Shown here: piece after piece, positions 34,655-41,822 of the stretch
How positions within the stretch are numbered: position 1 is the first letter of the stretch
Layout: each line of letters opens with the position of its first letter
NCBI GenBank assembly: GCA_902559305.1
Contig: CACEHK010000006.1
Location: forward strand, 1-41,822
DNA from: an uncultured Pelagibacteraceae bacterium
GTDB lineage: Bacteria; Pseudomonadota; Alphaproteobacteria; Pelagibacterales; Pelagibacteraceae
Reading direction: 5' to 3'
Length of the DNA stretch: 41,822 bases
Made by a program: the position numbers and the translations under genes
Notes under the pieces: model-generated
What the model was told of the DNA's origin: nothing
Database searches by the model: none
The model's input: only the letters and a program-made list of their open reading frames with translations

Positions 34655-35366
34655 TTATTTCTTTCACTAATTCTTCTAACTGAATATCTCCATCGTAAAT
34701 AGCTTTACCAACTATTATACCTTCAATATTTTTTAAACTCTTTGCTTTTTTAATATCGTTAATTGAAGAAACACCTCCAGATATAACCACTGGACACTTA
34801 GAATTGCTAGCAACCTTTTCTGTTTCTTCAAAATTAGGGCTTTGCTTCATTCCATCTCTATTAATATCTGTATAAATCAATCTGCTTACACCAAAATCAT
34901 TAACTTCTTTTAAATAATCTAAAGTAAGTTGATTAGAATTTTCTTTCCATCCAAACACGGACAAATATCCTTCTTTAGCATCTAAGCCTAAGGCAATTTT
35001 ACTTGGAAATTTATCACAAGCTTCCTTTAAAAAGTTTTTATCTTTTATAGCTGCACTTCCTAAAATTACTTTTTCAACACCGGCATCGGTATACTTTTGA
35101 ATACTTTCAAAACTCCTGATACCTCCACCAATTTCAATATTAAGATCAAATTTGCTAACTATTTTTTTTATAATATCTAAGTTAACTGTTTCCCCAGTTA
35201 AAGCTCCATCTAAATCAACTATATGTATATTTTTGAAACCATGATCTTTATATTTTCCAGCTTGTTCTACTGGTGACATTTCATATTCAGTTTTATTATC
35301 AAAGTCTCCTTTGATCAATCTCACACATTTATTATCTTTAATATCTATTGCTGGAAATATTTTCAT
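34647..35366 (-). CDS. hisA: ProFAR isomerase
   Basis: TIM-barrel isomerase of histidine synthesis. The catalytic acids are Asp8 ([14 protein letters not shown]) and Asp129 (ALGLDAK), with YTDINRDGM at 165-173. The start is placed at 35366 (MKIFPAIDI) because homologues begin here; a longer frame from 35405 adds 13 residues that are not family-like. 239 residues. The start region is overlapped by the small frame at 35338-35472. AICAR made by the next enzyme feeds purH in the same window. Confidence 0.96.
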   Translation of the reverse strand: MKIFPAIDIKDNKCVRLIKGDFDNKTEYEMSPVEQAGKYKDHGFKNIHIVDLDGALTGETVNLDIIKKIVSKFDLNIEIGGGIRSFESIQKYTDAGVEKVILGSAAIKDKNFLKEACDKFPSKIALGLDAKEGYLSVFGWKENSNQLTLDYLKEVNDFGVSRLIYTDINRDGMKQSPNFEETEKVASNSKCPVVISGGVSSINDIKKAKSLKNIEGIIVGKAIYDGDIQLEELVKEINA

Positions 35367-35472
35367 TTTTTTTATTTTTCTTTGATAAAATTTTATAGAT
35401 ATCATCTAGCCTTATCACTATAGCTAATAGAACACTAAAAATTCCCAATAATAACCAAGTTTCGAAATCCAT
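35338..35472 (-). CDS. Possible 44-residue membrane miniprotein between hisH and hisA
   Basis: An ATG frame starting 2 bases after the hisH stop encodes MDFETWLLLGIFSVLLAIVI followed by a charged tail rich in Lys and Asn. One membrane helix, N-terminal acidic residue and basic tail look like a real small membrane protein. Without it the hisH-hisA spacer would be 107 bases, large for this operon. It overlaps the 5' end of hisA by 29 bases in another frame. I know of no family. Confidence 0.45.
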   Translation of the reverse strand: MDFETWLLLGIFSVLLAIVIRLDDIYKILSKKNKKNENISSNRY

Positions 35473-35473
35473 C

Positions 35474-36100
35474 TTACAATTTTATAAAATTATCAATTAT
35501 TTTAAGACCAATTTTATCACTTTTTTCTGGATGAAATTGAGTTCCAAAAATATTTTCTTTTTCAACAGAACAAACAATATTTGACGAATAATCTGTTGTT
35601 GCTGAAATTACTTTTTTATCTTCAGGAATAAATTCATAGCTATGAACAAAATACATGTGAGAATTATTTTCTATCTCTTTAAAAATTTTACTATCCTTAA
35701 TAATATTTATTTGGTTCCAGCCAATATGAGGAAGTTTATATTTCCCATTTTGATTATCGATTTTTGATACCTTGCCTGATATCCAGCCTAAACCCTTAGT
35801 TTCTGTTTCCTCATAACCAATATCTGCAAACATTTGTAATCCAACACAAATTCCAAGAAGAGGTTTTTTGTTATCAATTGCAAACTCATTTAAAGTATGT
35901 GTTAAGCCATTGATGTTGTTTAAAGCATCAATACAACTCTTAAATGAACCCTGCCCTGGTAGAACTACTTTATCACTGGATTTAATTTTGTTTAAATCTG
36001 AAGTTACTTCTATATTTACTTTATCCTTAGCAACTTCATTAAAGGAGTTAATTACAGAGCTAATATTGCCTGAGTTATAGTCAACAATTGTGATGTTCAT
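35474..36100 (-). CDS. hisH: Imidazole glycerol phosphate synthase glutaminase subunit
   Basis: Class I glutamine amidotransferase that supplies ammonia to HisF. The catalytic triad is Cys85 (LGICVGLQMF), His190 and Glu192 (GTQFHPEKSD). The oxyanion-associated PGQGSF is at 48-53. The length of 208 is usual. It lies 5 bases after hisB. Confidence 0.97.
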   Translation of the reverse strand: MNITIVDYNSGNISSVINSFNEVAKDKVNIEVTSDLNKIKSSDKVVLPGQGSFKSCIDALNNINGLTHTLNEFAIDNKKPLLGICVGLQMFADIGYEETETKGLGWISGKVSKIDNQNGKYKLPHIGWNQINIIKDSKIFKEIENNSHMYFVHSYEFIPEDKKVISATTDYSSNIVCSVEKENIFGTQFHPEKSDKIGLKIIDNFIKL

Positions 36101-36105
36101 TAAAC

Positions 36106-36696
36106 TTATAAAGAACCTTTTGTAGAAGGAATTGTAGTTTTATTCCTTGGATCCATTTCTAGTGCAGCTCTTAATGATCTTGCTAGTCCTTTAAAACAAG
36201 ACTCTATTATATGATGGCTGTTATCACCATAAATATTTTCGATGTGCAAAGTAATTCCAGCTGACTGAGAAAAAGCTTGGAACCACTCTTTAAATAATTC
36301 CGTATCCATTTCACCTAGTTTTTCTACTTTAAGATTAACTTTCCAAATCAAATATGGTCTATTTGATACATCAATAGCAACTCTGGTTAATGTTTCGTCC
36401 ATAGGTATCATTGCATGAGCATATCTTTTAATTCCAACAAATTTCTTTGAAGCTTTTTTTAAACACTCACCAATAGCTATACCTGTATCCTCTGTAGTAT
36501 GATGTAGATCTATATGAGTATCTCCTTTGGCTTTAATATTCATATCCATAGAAGAATGTTTTGATAATTGTTCTAGCATATGATCTAAAAATCCTATCCC
36601 CGTATCAACTTTATATTTGCCTCTACCATCAATATTTAAATCAACACTTATGCTGGTCTCTTTAGTTTTTCTACTTATTTTTGCTTTCCTCTTCAT
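36106..36696 (-). CDS. hisB: Imidazoleglycerol-phosphate dehydratase
   Basis: Monofunctional IGP dehydratase, 196 residues. Metal ligands are in [16 protein letters not shown] (36-51, His39 and His47), [10 protein letters not shown] (63-72) and [16 protein letters not shown]. There is no phosphatase domain, as usual in Alphaproteobacteria. It is the first gene of hisB-hisH-(orf44)-hisA-hisF-hisE-HIT-GNAT and is divergent from hslV across a 91-base spacer. Confidence 0.97.
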   Translation of the reverse strand: MKRKAKISRKTKETSISVDLNIDGRGKYKVDTGIGFLDHMLEQLSKHSSMDMNIKAKGDTHIDLHHTTEDTGIAIGECLKKASKKFVGIKRYAHAMIPMDETLTRVAIDVSNRPYLIWKVNLKVEKLGEMDTELFKEWFQAFSQSAGITLHIENIYGDNSHHIIESCFKGLARSLRAALEMDPRNKTTIPSTKGSL

Positions 36697-36752
36697 AATT
36701 TAAAAAAGGTATATATCTATTATTGAATTATGGCAATAATACTAGACCTGGG

Positions 36753-36781
36753 CTTGAACTATTGAATTTAGTATCCATTTA
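36753..36781 (+). promoter_or_regulatory. Heat-shock (RpoH-like) promoter of hslVU
   Basis: CTTGAAC (36753-36759; consensus CTTGAAA) is followed after 13 bases by ATCCATTTA (36773-36781; consensus CCCCATnTA). The spacing is within the sigma-32 range and the downstream genes are classic heat-shock genes. The -10 ends 6 bases before the hslV ATG and no ribosome-binding site is visible. Confidence 0.6.
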
Positions 36782-36787
36782 TAGCCT

Positions 36788-37303
36788 ATGACAACAATAG
36801 TATTAATAAGAAAAAACAACAAAGTAGTAGTAGCTAGCGATGGACAGGTAAGTATGGGAAACACTGTAATCAAAAGCACAGCAAATAAAGTTAGAAAAAT
36901 TGAGAAAAGAAATGTGATTGCAGGTTTTGCAGGATCTACTGCGGATGCATTGACTTTATTTGAAAGGCTAGAGTCTAAATTAGAAAAACATGCAGGAAAT
37001 CTTGCAAGAGCAGCGGTAGAATTAGCCAAGGACTGGAGAACTGACAAATATTTAAGAAGATTAGAAGCGTTGATGGCTGTAGGAGACAAAGAAAAAAGCT
37101 TTATAATTTCAGGAACTGGGGACGTTCTTGAGCCTGAAGGAGATGTAATTGGAATTGGTTCTGGCGGAAACTATGCATTAGCATCGGCTAAAGTTTTAAT
37201 GGATACTGACCTTTCTGCAGAAGAAATTGCAAAAAAAGCTATTAAAGTCGCTTCTGAAATTTGTGTATTTACTAATGATAATATTAAAATAGAAAAAATA
37301 TAA
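36788..37303 (+). CDS. hslV: ATP-dependent protease subunit HslV (ClpQ)
   Basis: Peptidase subunit of the HslUV protease. After Met removal the N-terminal Thr2 is the nucleophile ([19 protein letters not shown]). [15 protein letters not shown] (45-59) and [14 protein letters not shown] are typical. 171 residues. The start is fixed by the need for Thr next to Met, which makes the position of the upstream promoter meaningful. The stop overlaps hslU by one base (TAATG). Confidence 0.98.
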   Translation: MTTIVLIRKNNKVVVASDGQVSMGNTVIKSTANKVRKIEKRNVIAGFAGSTADALTLFERLESKLEKHAGNLARAAVELAKDWRTDKYLRRLEALMAVGDKEKSFIISGTGDVLEPEGDVIGIGSGGNYALASAKVLMDTDLSAEEIAKKAIKVASEICVFTNDNIKIEKI

Positions 37304-38667
37304 TGGAAAATTCAAACGTTACACCTTTGGTACCTAAAGAGAAGTCAGATAAAAAAGAAGTTTTAAATTCACTTTCTCCGAGAGAAATTGTATCAGAATT
37401 AGACAGATTTGTTGTTGGACAAAAAAATGCAAAAAGAGCTGTAGCTATTGCTCTTAGAAATAGATGGAGAAGACAAGCATTAACTGGTGAAATGAAAGAC
37501 GAAGTTTTGCCAAAAAATATTTTAATGATGGGGCCAACAGGGGTTGGAAAAACAGAAATATCAAGAAGACTATCGAAATTAGCTGAAGCACCTTTTGTTA
37601 AGGTTGAGGCAACTAGATTTACAGAAGTTGGTTATGTTGGAAGAGACGTAGAACAAATAATTAGAGATCTTTTAGAAATAGCTATAGCAATGGAAAAAGT
37701 GAAAAAAAGAAAAGAAGTTCATGCTAAAGCTCAAAAATTAGCTGAAGAAAGAGTTTTAGATGCACTAGTTGGAAATAATGCTAGCGTAGCTACAAAGGAA
37801 AGTTTTAGAAAAAGATTAAGAAGTGGTGACTTGGATGATAATGAAATTGAAATAAATATTAATGAAAATAATCAAATGCCACAATTTGAAATTCCAGGCA
37901 TGCCTGGAGCTAATATTGGAATGATTAATATTTCTGACGTATTAGGTAAATCAATGGGTACAAAAGCTAAGAAAAAAAAAATGTCTGTCAAGGAATCTCA
38001 TGAAATTTTAATCAACGAAGAGTCAGACAAATTAATAGAACAAGACAAAATAATTAAAGCTGCAAAAAATTCTACAGAGAATAATGGGATAGTTTTTCTA
38101 GATGAAATAGATAAAATTTCAGCTAGGACTGATCGTGTTGGAGGAGACGTATCGAGAGAAGGAGTACAAAGAGATTTATTGCCTCTTATAGAAGGTACAA
38201 CTGTTAGTACTAAATATGGAACTATTAAAACAGATCATATCTTATTTATTGCATCGGGAGCTTTTCAGCTAGCAAAACCATCCGATTTACTTCCTGAGCT
38301 ACAAGGTAGATTACCTATTAGAGTAGAACTTGATGCTTTGAATAGCAATGATTTTATAAGAATACTTAAAGAGCCGGATAACAGTTTAATTAAACAGTAT
38401 AAAGCATTATTAAAAACAGAAAATGTTGATTTGGAATTTTCAGAAGATGGAATAAATACAATTGCTAATTTAGCCTATGAAGTTAACTCAAAAATTGAAA
38501 ATATAGGAGCTAGAAGATTACACACAATAATCGAGAGAGTGCTTGATGAAATTAGCTTTACAGCAACTGACAGAAGTGGAGAAAAAATAGTTATAGATGA
38601 AAATTATGTTAAAAAAAATTTGGGGGATTTAGTTAAAGATACTGATCTTTCTAAATTTATTTTATAA
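37303..38667 (+). CDS. hslU: ATP-dependent protease ATPase subunit HslU (ClpY)
   Basis: AAA+ unfoldase that feeds HslV. The Walker A motif GPTGVGKT is at 77-84, the pore loop GYVGRD at 110-115 and Walker B is FLDEIDK. The I-domain (about 130-240) is present, and the C-terminus DTDLSKFIL is the tail that activates HslV. 454 residues. The first 20 residues are an extra N-terminal stretch. The 3' end overlaps the convergent gene by 11 bases. Confidence 0.98.
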   Translation: MENSNVTPLVPKEKSDKKEVLNSLSPREIVSELDRFVVGQKNAKRAVAIALRNRWRRQALTGEMKDEVLPKNILMMGPTGVGKTEISRRLSKLAEAPFVKVEATRFTEVGYVGRDVEQIIRDLLEIAIAMEKVKKRKEVHAKAQKLAEERVLDALVGNNASVATKESFRKRLRSGDLDDNEIEININENNQMPQFEIPGMPGANIGMINISDVLGKSMGTKAKKKKMSVKESHEILINEESDKLIEQDKIIKAAKNSTENNGIVFLDEIDKISARTDRVGGDVSREGVQRDLLPLIEGTTVSTKYGTIKTDHILFIASGAFQLAKPSDLLPELQGRLPIRVELDALNSNDFIRILKEPDNSLIKQYKALLKTENVDLEFSEDGINTIANLAYEVNSKIENIGARRLHTIIERVLDEISFTATDRSGEKIVIDENYVKKNLGDLVKDTDLSKFIL

Positions 38668-39226
38668 CTTTATATTCAAAATTCTGAGTGTTTTCATTAA
38701 TTTGAATTTCAATTGCACCATTTTTTAGATGAAAATTCCTAGCCATTTCAGTGAGAGGAGAAAGCGTAACTAATCTATTTAGATGATTTGATTTTTTTAT
38801 CATTTTAAAAACTTCTTTAACTATCAATTTTCCTCCTCCTTTTTTTTTAGACCAAACAGTATATGCTATCGCAATTTTACCTACGTTTTGATCTCTTTGT
38901 GCACTTTGTAGGAAAGCGTCCTGACTCAATAAATCTAATTCTTTAACAGACCTTGGAATTTTATTTGTAAAAGCAAAACACATAACTGCATGAATTTCAT
39001 TTTTATATTTTACACCATATATTTTTCTTCCATAACTTGTTCTAAAAATATTACTCAATTCTGGTCTCACTGGATCTTCATTTATATTACATTTATCAAG
39101 GGAAACTAATTCCGCACCTTTAATCCAATCAAAAAAATTTTTAAATTCTTTTTTAACATCCTGACTGCTTTTTCTTATCCTTGCCTTTATTCTGGGCCTT
39201 AATTTGTTGCTGTTAATTTTTATCAT
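38657..39226 (-). CDS. Unknown protein, possibly a diverged GNAT fold
   Basis: A 189-residue protein. The N-terminus is very basic ([16 protein letters not shown]). Residues 116-171 ([20 protein letters not shown] ... [14 protein letters not shown]) have the order of a GNAT acetyl-CoA loop and motif B, but the loop is atypical and I recognise no named family. It overlaps the Smr gene by 14 bases and is convergent to hslU. Co-transcription with the Smr and Tim44-like genes is likely. Confidence 0.7.
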   Translation of the reverse strand: MIKINSNKLRPRIKARIRKSSQDVKKEFKNFFDWIKGAELVSLDKCNINEDPVRPELSNIFRTSYGRKIYGVKYKNEIHAVMCFAFTNKIPRSVKELDLLSQDAFLQSAQRDQNVGKIAIAYTVWSKKKGGGKLIVKEVFKMIKKSNHLNRLVTLSPLTEMARNFHLKNGAIEIQINENTQNFEYKVIK

Positions 39227-39638
39227 TTTTTTTTAATATTATTTCAAAGCTTCCTTTGTAAATACTATTAATATCTTTTTGGTTGATTGACTTAATAATT
39301 TTTAAAAGTTCTTCATTAGAATTTAGATATTCTGGAACAGAGTACTTTAACATACTTAAATTTTTAGATTGATACGGGTTCTCTTTATTTTTTGACCTAG
39401 TTCCCTTGCCAGTAATTACTTTAATTTTAGTAATTTTATTTTCATAACATTCGAATATTAATTTATGAATATACTTGTTAGCTTTCTCTAAAGAATAACC
39501 GTGCAAATCTATAACTTTTTCATTTAAAAATAATTTTTGTTTTTTTTCAAATGAAATATCTTTATTAACTAGTTTTTCATCACTGTTAATAAAATTTAAC
39601 CAATCTTTTTTATCTTTGTCTGAAATTTTTTTTATCAA
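39213..39638 (-). CDS. Smr domain protein
   Basis: A 141-residue protein with the small MutS-related (Smr) domain. KVIDLHGYSLEKANKYI (41-57) carries the DLHG motif and KVITGKGT (73-80) the TGKG motif. Smr domains act as nucleases, in DNA handling or in rescue of stalled ribosomes; which applies here is unknown. It follows the Tim44-like gene without a spacer, an order common in Alphaproteobacteria. Confidence 0.9.
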   Translation of the reverse strand: MIKKISDKDKKDWLNFINSDEKLVNKDISFEKKQKLFLNEKVIDLHGYSLEKANKYIHKLIFECYENKITKIKVITGKGTRSKNKENPYQSKNLSMLKYSVPEYLNSNEELLKIIKSINQKDINSIYKGSFEIILKKNDKN

Positions 39639-40229
39639 TTAAGATTTAATTTGAATTAAAAACCAATTTGGGCTTAATGATTTTATATCTCTAGAGAATT
39701 TCCAAGTATCATAAACTTTTTTAATTTTATCTGGAGATCCAGAAACTAAGTTTTTATTCTTATCTTTTACACATGAAATTATTTCACTTACAAAATCAAC
39801 GGTTACTTCAAACATATTATTTGATTGATTAAAATTTTTTATATTAGCTGAGTTTATTCCTATAAAAGTTGTCTCAGATATTAAACCTTTATTTTTTCTA
39901 TCTTTAATAGCCTCATTAAATTCATTAAGGACATTTTTATCTAATAAATCTTTTATTTTTTTTAAATCACCTGCTGCAAAACTAGTTATTATCGTTTCAT
40001 AAGCTATTTTAGCTCCTTTTAAAAACTCTTCCTTAGCTTTTTCATCAAAATTAGTTTCATCAATTTTTTGTGGTTTTTCTTTTTCTGTGGAGAAATCATG
40101 TCCAAATGAGGCACCAACATTTTCTTCATGGCCTGTTTTTTTACCTAAAATTCCTCTTAATCTTAGGAAAATAAAGCCCGCAATCATTGCAAGAAGTATT
40201 ATATCAATGTATTCAAAACTATAATTCAT
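39639..40229 (-). CDS. Tim44-like domain protein (TimA)
   Basis: A 196-residue protein. An N-terminal membrane helix (about 5-24) is followed by a linker and the Tim44-like/MBA1 domain (about 70-196; NFDEKAKEEFLKGAKIAYET, LKKIKDLLDKNVLNEF). Alphaproteobacterial relatives are proposed ancestors of mitochondrial Tim44 and bind the inner membrane. The start at 40229 (MNYSFEYIDIILL) is preferred over 40271 because the family begins with the helix. It is divergent from fxsA. Confidence 0.87.
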   Translation of the reverse strand: MNYSFEYIDIILLAMIAGFIFLRLRGILGKKTGHEENVGASFGHDFSTEKEKPQKIDETNFDEKAKEEFLKGAKIAYETIITSFAAGDLKKIKDLLDKNVLNEFNEAIKDRKNKGLISETTFIGINSANIKNFNQSNNMFEVTVDFVSEIISCVKDKNKNLVSGSPDKIKKVYDTWKFSRDIKSLSPNWFLIQIKS

Positions 40230-40287
40230 AAACAAATAATATTTACTATGTTGCTTAATTTCAACTAGCAAATTAAATTAAAGACAA

Positions 40288-40698
40288 ATGAACTCATTTA
40301 TATTGCTTATATTATCAATTCCTCTCATTGAAATTTATCTTTTTATAAAAATAGGATCTCAAATTGGCGCATTTAACACAATATCATTAATTTTGGTTAC
40401 TGCAATAATTGGTATTTATTACGCTAGATATGAGGGGTTAAATACATTGAGGTCAGCAATGGGTCAAATTATAAAAAATGAAATACCTTTATATGAAATA
40501 ATATCAGGTGCCGCACTAGCTGTAGCAGCATTATTAATGATTTTGCCAGGTTTTTTAACAGACTTTATAGGTATAATAATTATTTTTCCATGGACGAGAA
40601 AATTATTATTTAAAAATATAAAAATTAAAAATAATAAAAACAAAAACAAAAAAAACTTTATTGAAGGTGAATACGAAGATATAGATGATAAAAAATAA
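40288..40698 (+). CDS. fxsA: FxsA family membrane protein
   Basis: A 136-residue membrane protein with a pattern of FxsA: PLIEIYLFIKIGSQIGAFNT (17-36), YARYEGLNTLRSAMGQI and ALLMILPGFLTDFIGI (81-96), then a basic tail. E. coli FxsA reduces exclusion of phage T7 by F plasmid; the cell role is unknown. It lies 2 bases upstream of secB. The tim44 / fxsA-secB order is conserved in Alphaproteobacteria. Confidence 0.9.
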   Translation: MNSFILLILSIPLIEIYLFIKIGSQIGAFNTISLILVTAIIGIYYARYEGLNTLRSAMGQIIKNEIPLYEIISGAALAVAALLMILPGFLTDFIGIIIIFPWTRKLLFKNIKIKNNKNKNKKNFIEGEYEDIDDKK

Positions 40699-40700
40699 AT

Positions 40701-41126
40701 ATGTCAGAAAAATTTAAAATTCTAACTCAATTTATAAAAGATATGTCTAGTGAAACACCGAATGTGGAAACATATTTATATGTAAAAGAATATTTAAAAA
40801 AATATAGTCTAAATATTGAAATATCTTCAAAGCCATTAAAAAATAGACTCATAGATGTTAATACTAAACTAATGTACAAAGATAATACTGAATCTAAAAA
40901 CAAAGCATATTTTGAAATAAACTATACTTCTATAATCAAAGTTGATGATGAAGTTAAAGACAAAAAATCTATTGAAAAGATTATTTTATGTGATGTTCAA
41001 AATAAAATATATCCAAATTTAGAAAAAATTTTTTTAAATATTCTTACAGATTCAGGGTACCCTGGTATTAAAATAGAGAAAAAAATTGACTTTGAAGAAC
41101 TTTATAAAAAAAGATTTGCTCAATAA
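40701..41126 (+). CDS. secB: Protein export chaperone SecB
   Basis: A 141-residue chaperone that keeps preproteins unfolded and hands them to SecA. The first half FIKDMSSETPNVETYL matches the SecB start (FIKDLSFENP). DVNTKLMYKDNT and LCDVQNKIYPNLEKIFLNIL (the last as CEAPRLLFPFAR-like) are diverged but in order. Identity is helped by the fxsA-secB-dnaQ context. The stop overlaps the convergent dnaQ by 7 bases. Confidence 0.86.
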   Translation: MSEKFKILTQFIKDMSSETPNVETYLYVKEYLKKYSLNIEISSKPLKNRLIDVNTKLMYKDNTESKNKAYFEINYTSIIKVDDEVKDKKSIEKIILCDVQNKIYPNLEKIFLNILTDSGYPGIKIEKKIDFEELYKKRFAQ

Positions 41127-41788
41127 AAGTTTTTTTTTAATTTAATTTTTAAAAAATTTTTATGTTTCTCAATCTCTGCCTCTGAAGGCTTAATTACTTT
41201 TTTTGAATAACCAACAATGTCGTTTGTGCTCTTATCTGAACTATTTAAATAAATTGGCTTAAAATCTAAAGATGGTTCTTTTTGATCTAATAAATTTATA
41301 TAAACTTTAGTTAATAATTCACAATCTATTAGTGCAGTATGCTTTTGTCTCTTAGAATTATCTACTCTATATCTTTTACACAATGCATCTAAACTAATTT
41401 GAGAACCAGGAAACTTACCTCTAGCAATTTCCAATGTGTCCACTACATTTTCTTTGTTAATTCTTTTTTTTCCAATTTTTTCTAATTCATTATTTAAATG
41501 AGCTAAATCAAATTCTGCGTTATGGATAACTAATTTTTTATTAGCTATAAATGAAATAAATTCATCAGCTATTTCATGAAATTTTTTTTTATCTGATAAA
41601 AACTCATCTGTATAACCATGAACTTCCAACGCTTTCTCTGAAACTTTTTTTTCTGGATTAAGATAACAATGAAATGTTTTTGATGTTGGTATCAAATTAT
41701 CAAGTTCTATACAGCCAATTTCTACAATTCTATGACCATCTTTAATAGATAAACCAGTTGTTTCAGTATCTAATACTACTTCTTTCAT
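41120..41788 (-). CDS. dnaQ: DNA polymerase III epsilon subunit (3'-5' exonuclease)
   Basis: Proofreading exonuclease of the DEDDh family. Asp7 and Glu9 (VLDTETTGL), Asp94 (HNAEFDLAHL), His150 and Asp155 (KHTALIDCELL) complete the active site. 222 residues, typical for Alphaproteobacteria. The ATG overlaps the TGA of the upstream gene (ATGA), so it is translationally coupled to it. Confidence 0.96.
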   Translation of the reverse strand: MKEVVLDTETTGLSIKDGHRIVEIGCIELDNLIPTSKTFHCYLNPEKKVSEKALEVHGYTDEFLSDKKKFHEIADEFISFIANKKLVIHNAEFDLAHLNNELEKIGKKRINKENVVDTLEIARGKFPGSQISLDALCKRYRVDNSKRQKHTALIDCELLTKVYINLLDQKEPSLDFKPIYLNSSDKSTNDIVGYSKKVIKPSEAEIEKHKNFLKIKLKKNFY

Positions 41789-41822
41789 TTTTTTAAAACT
41801 TCTCTCAATAATATTTTAACAC
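41785..41822 (-). CDS. coaE: C-terminal end of an upstream gene, probably dephospho-CoA kinase
   Basis: Only 12 codons (11 residues, VKILLREVLKK, and TGA) lie in the window. The stop overlaps the dnaQ ATG. The assignment to coaE rests on the conserved coaE-dnaQ order in Alphaproteobacteria and a plausible C-terminus; the sequence itself is too short to prove it. Confidence 0.45.
   Translation of the reverse strand, partial: VKILLREVLKK

Noticed and set aside
35367..35405. A longer start for hisA
   Set aside because: HisA proteins begin directly with MxxFPAIDI; the extra 13 residues are basic and non-conserved.
40230..40271. A longer start for the Tim44-like protein
   Set aside because: The family starts close to the membrane helix, and the extension would crowd the divergent fxsA promoter region.
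1..41822. CRISPR arrays, insertion sequences, prophage or integrase genes
   Set aside because: No regularly spaced repeats, transposase or integrase motifs were seen on either strand.

Overview
The window is about 42 kb of very AT-rich, tightly packed bacterial chromosome. Genes are separated by a few bases or overlap (ATGA, GTGA, TAATG junctions), there is one tRNA, and no insertion sequence, prophage or CRISPR array was seen. Several gene orders are typical of Alphaproteobacteria: ccmC-ccmD-ccmE-ccmF, rpe-heparinase-purH, hisB-hisH-hisA-hisF-hisE-HIT, hslV-hslU, and tim44 / fxsA-secB / dnaQ. Together with the AT bias, lysine/asparagine-rich proteins and minimal spacers, this points to the SAR11 clade (Candidatus Pelagibacter or a close relative). 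That assignment is inference from the sequence alone.

Layout. 1-2652: cytochrome c maturation operon (ccmCDEF, minus; ccmF runs off the left edge), preceded by a long hairpin that may lie at the 5' end of its transcript. 2833-7921: hspQ, yciB, a DUF2794 gene, a Bax-inhibitor-1 gene, an aldo/keto reductase, an IalB-like gene, argG and a small membrane protein. 8086-12315: psiE, then a light/flavin cluster. On the plus strand it has an SDR-fold protein without the catalytic Tyr and a photolyase-type FAD domain protein. Convergent to these are a bacterial (6-4)-photolyase-like protein, a DCC/DUF393 protein and a 41-residue DUF2256 zinc-ribbon-like protein. 12347-17748: folD, YggT, MscS, hemD, hemC (minus), then tsaD and an EVE gene (plus). 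17755-22627: acetyl-CoA synthetase with a very basic N-terminal tail, an unknown gene, and a two-component Na+/solute symporter (DUF4212 + SSS) whose large subunit holds an EF-hand-like loop; a strong terminator follows. 22697-28189: small membrane protein, rpe, heparinase-like, purH, pterin dehydratase, sulfotransferase and tRNA-Gly(GCC). 28318-32762: Lon-domain protein, UbiH-like hydroxylase, ftsK, lolA. 32763-36696: histidine operon with HIT and GNAT genes and a possible 44-residue membrane miniprotein. 36788-41822: hslVU, GNAT-like protein, Smr, Tim44-like, fxsA, secB, dnaQ and the last codons of a gene that is probably coaE.

Most of the window is core metabolism and cell maintenance. The parts most worth a second look are the five-gene flavin/photolyase cluster, with its unusual domain order and lost cofactor or catalytic residues; the basic tail on acetyl-CoA synthetase; the EF-hand-like loop in the symporter; the hairpin before ccmC; the miniprotein between hisH and hisA; and three stress-type genes (hspQ, BI-1, hslV) whose best promoter matches lie so close to the start codon that the mRNAs could be leaderless.
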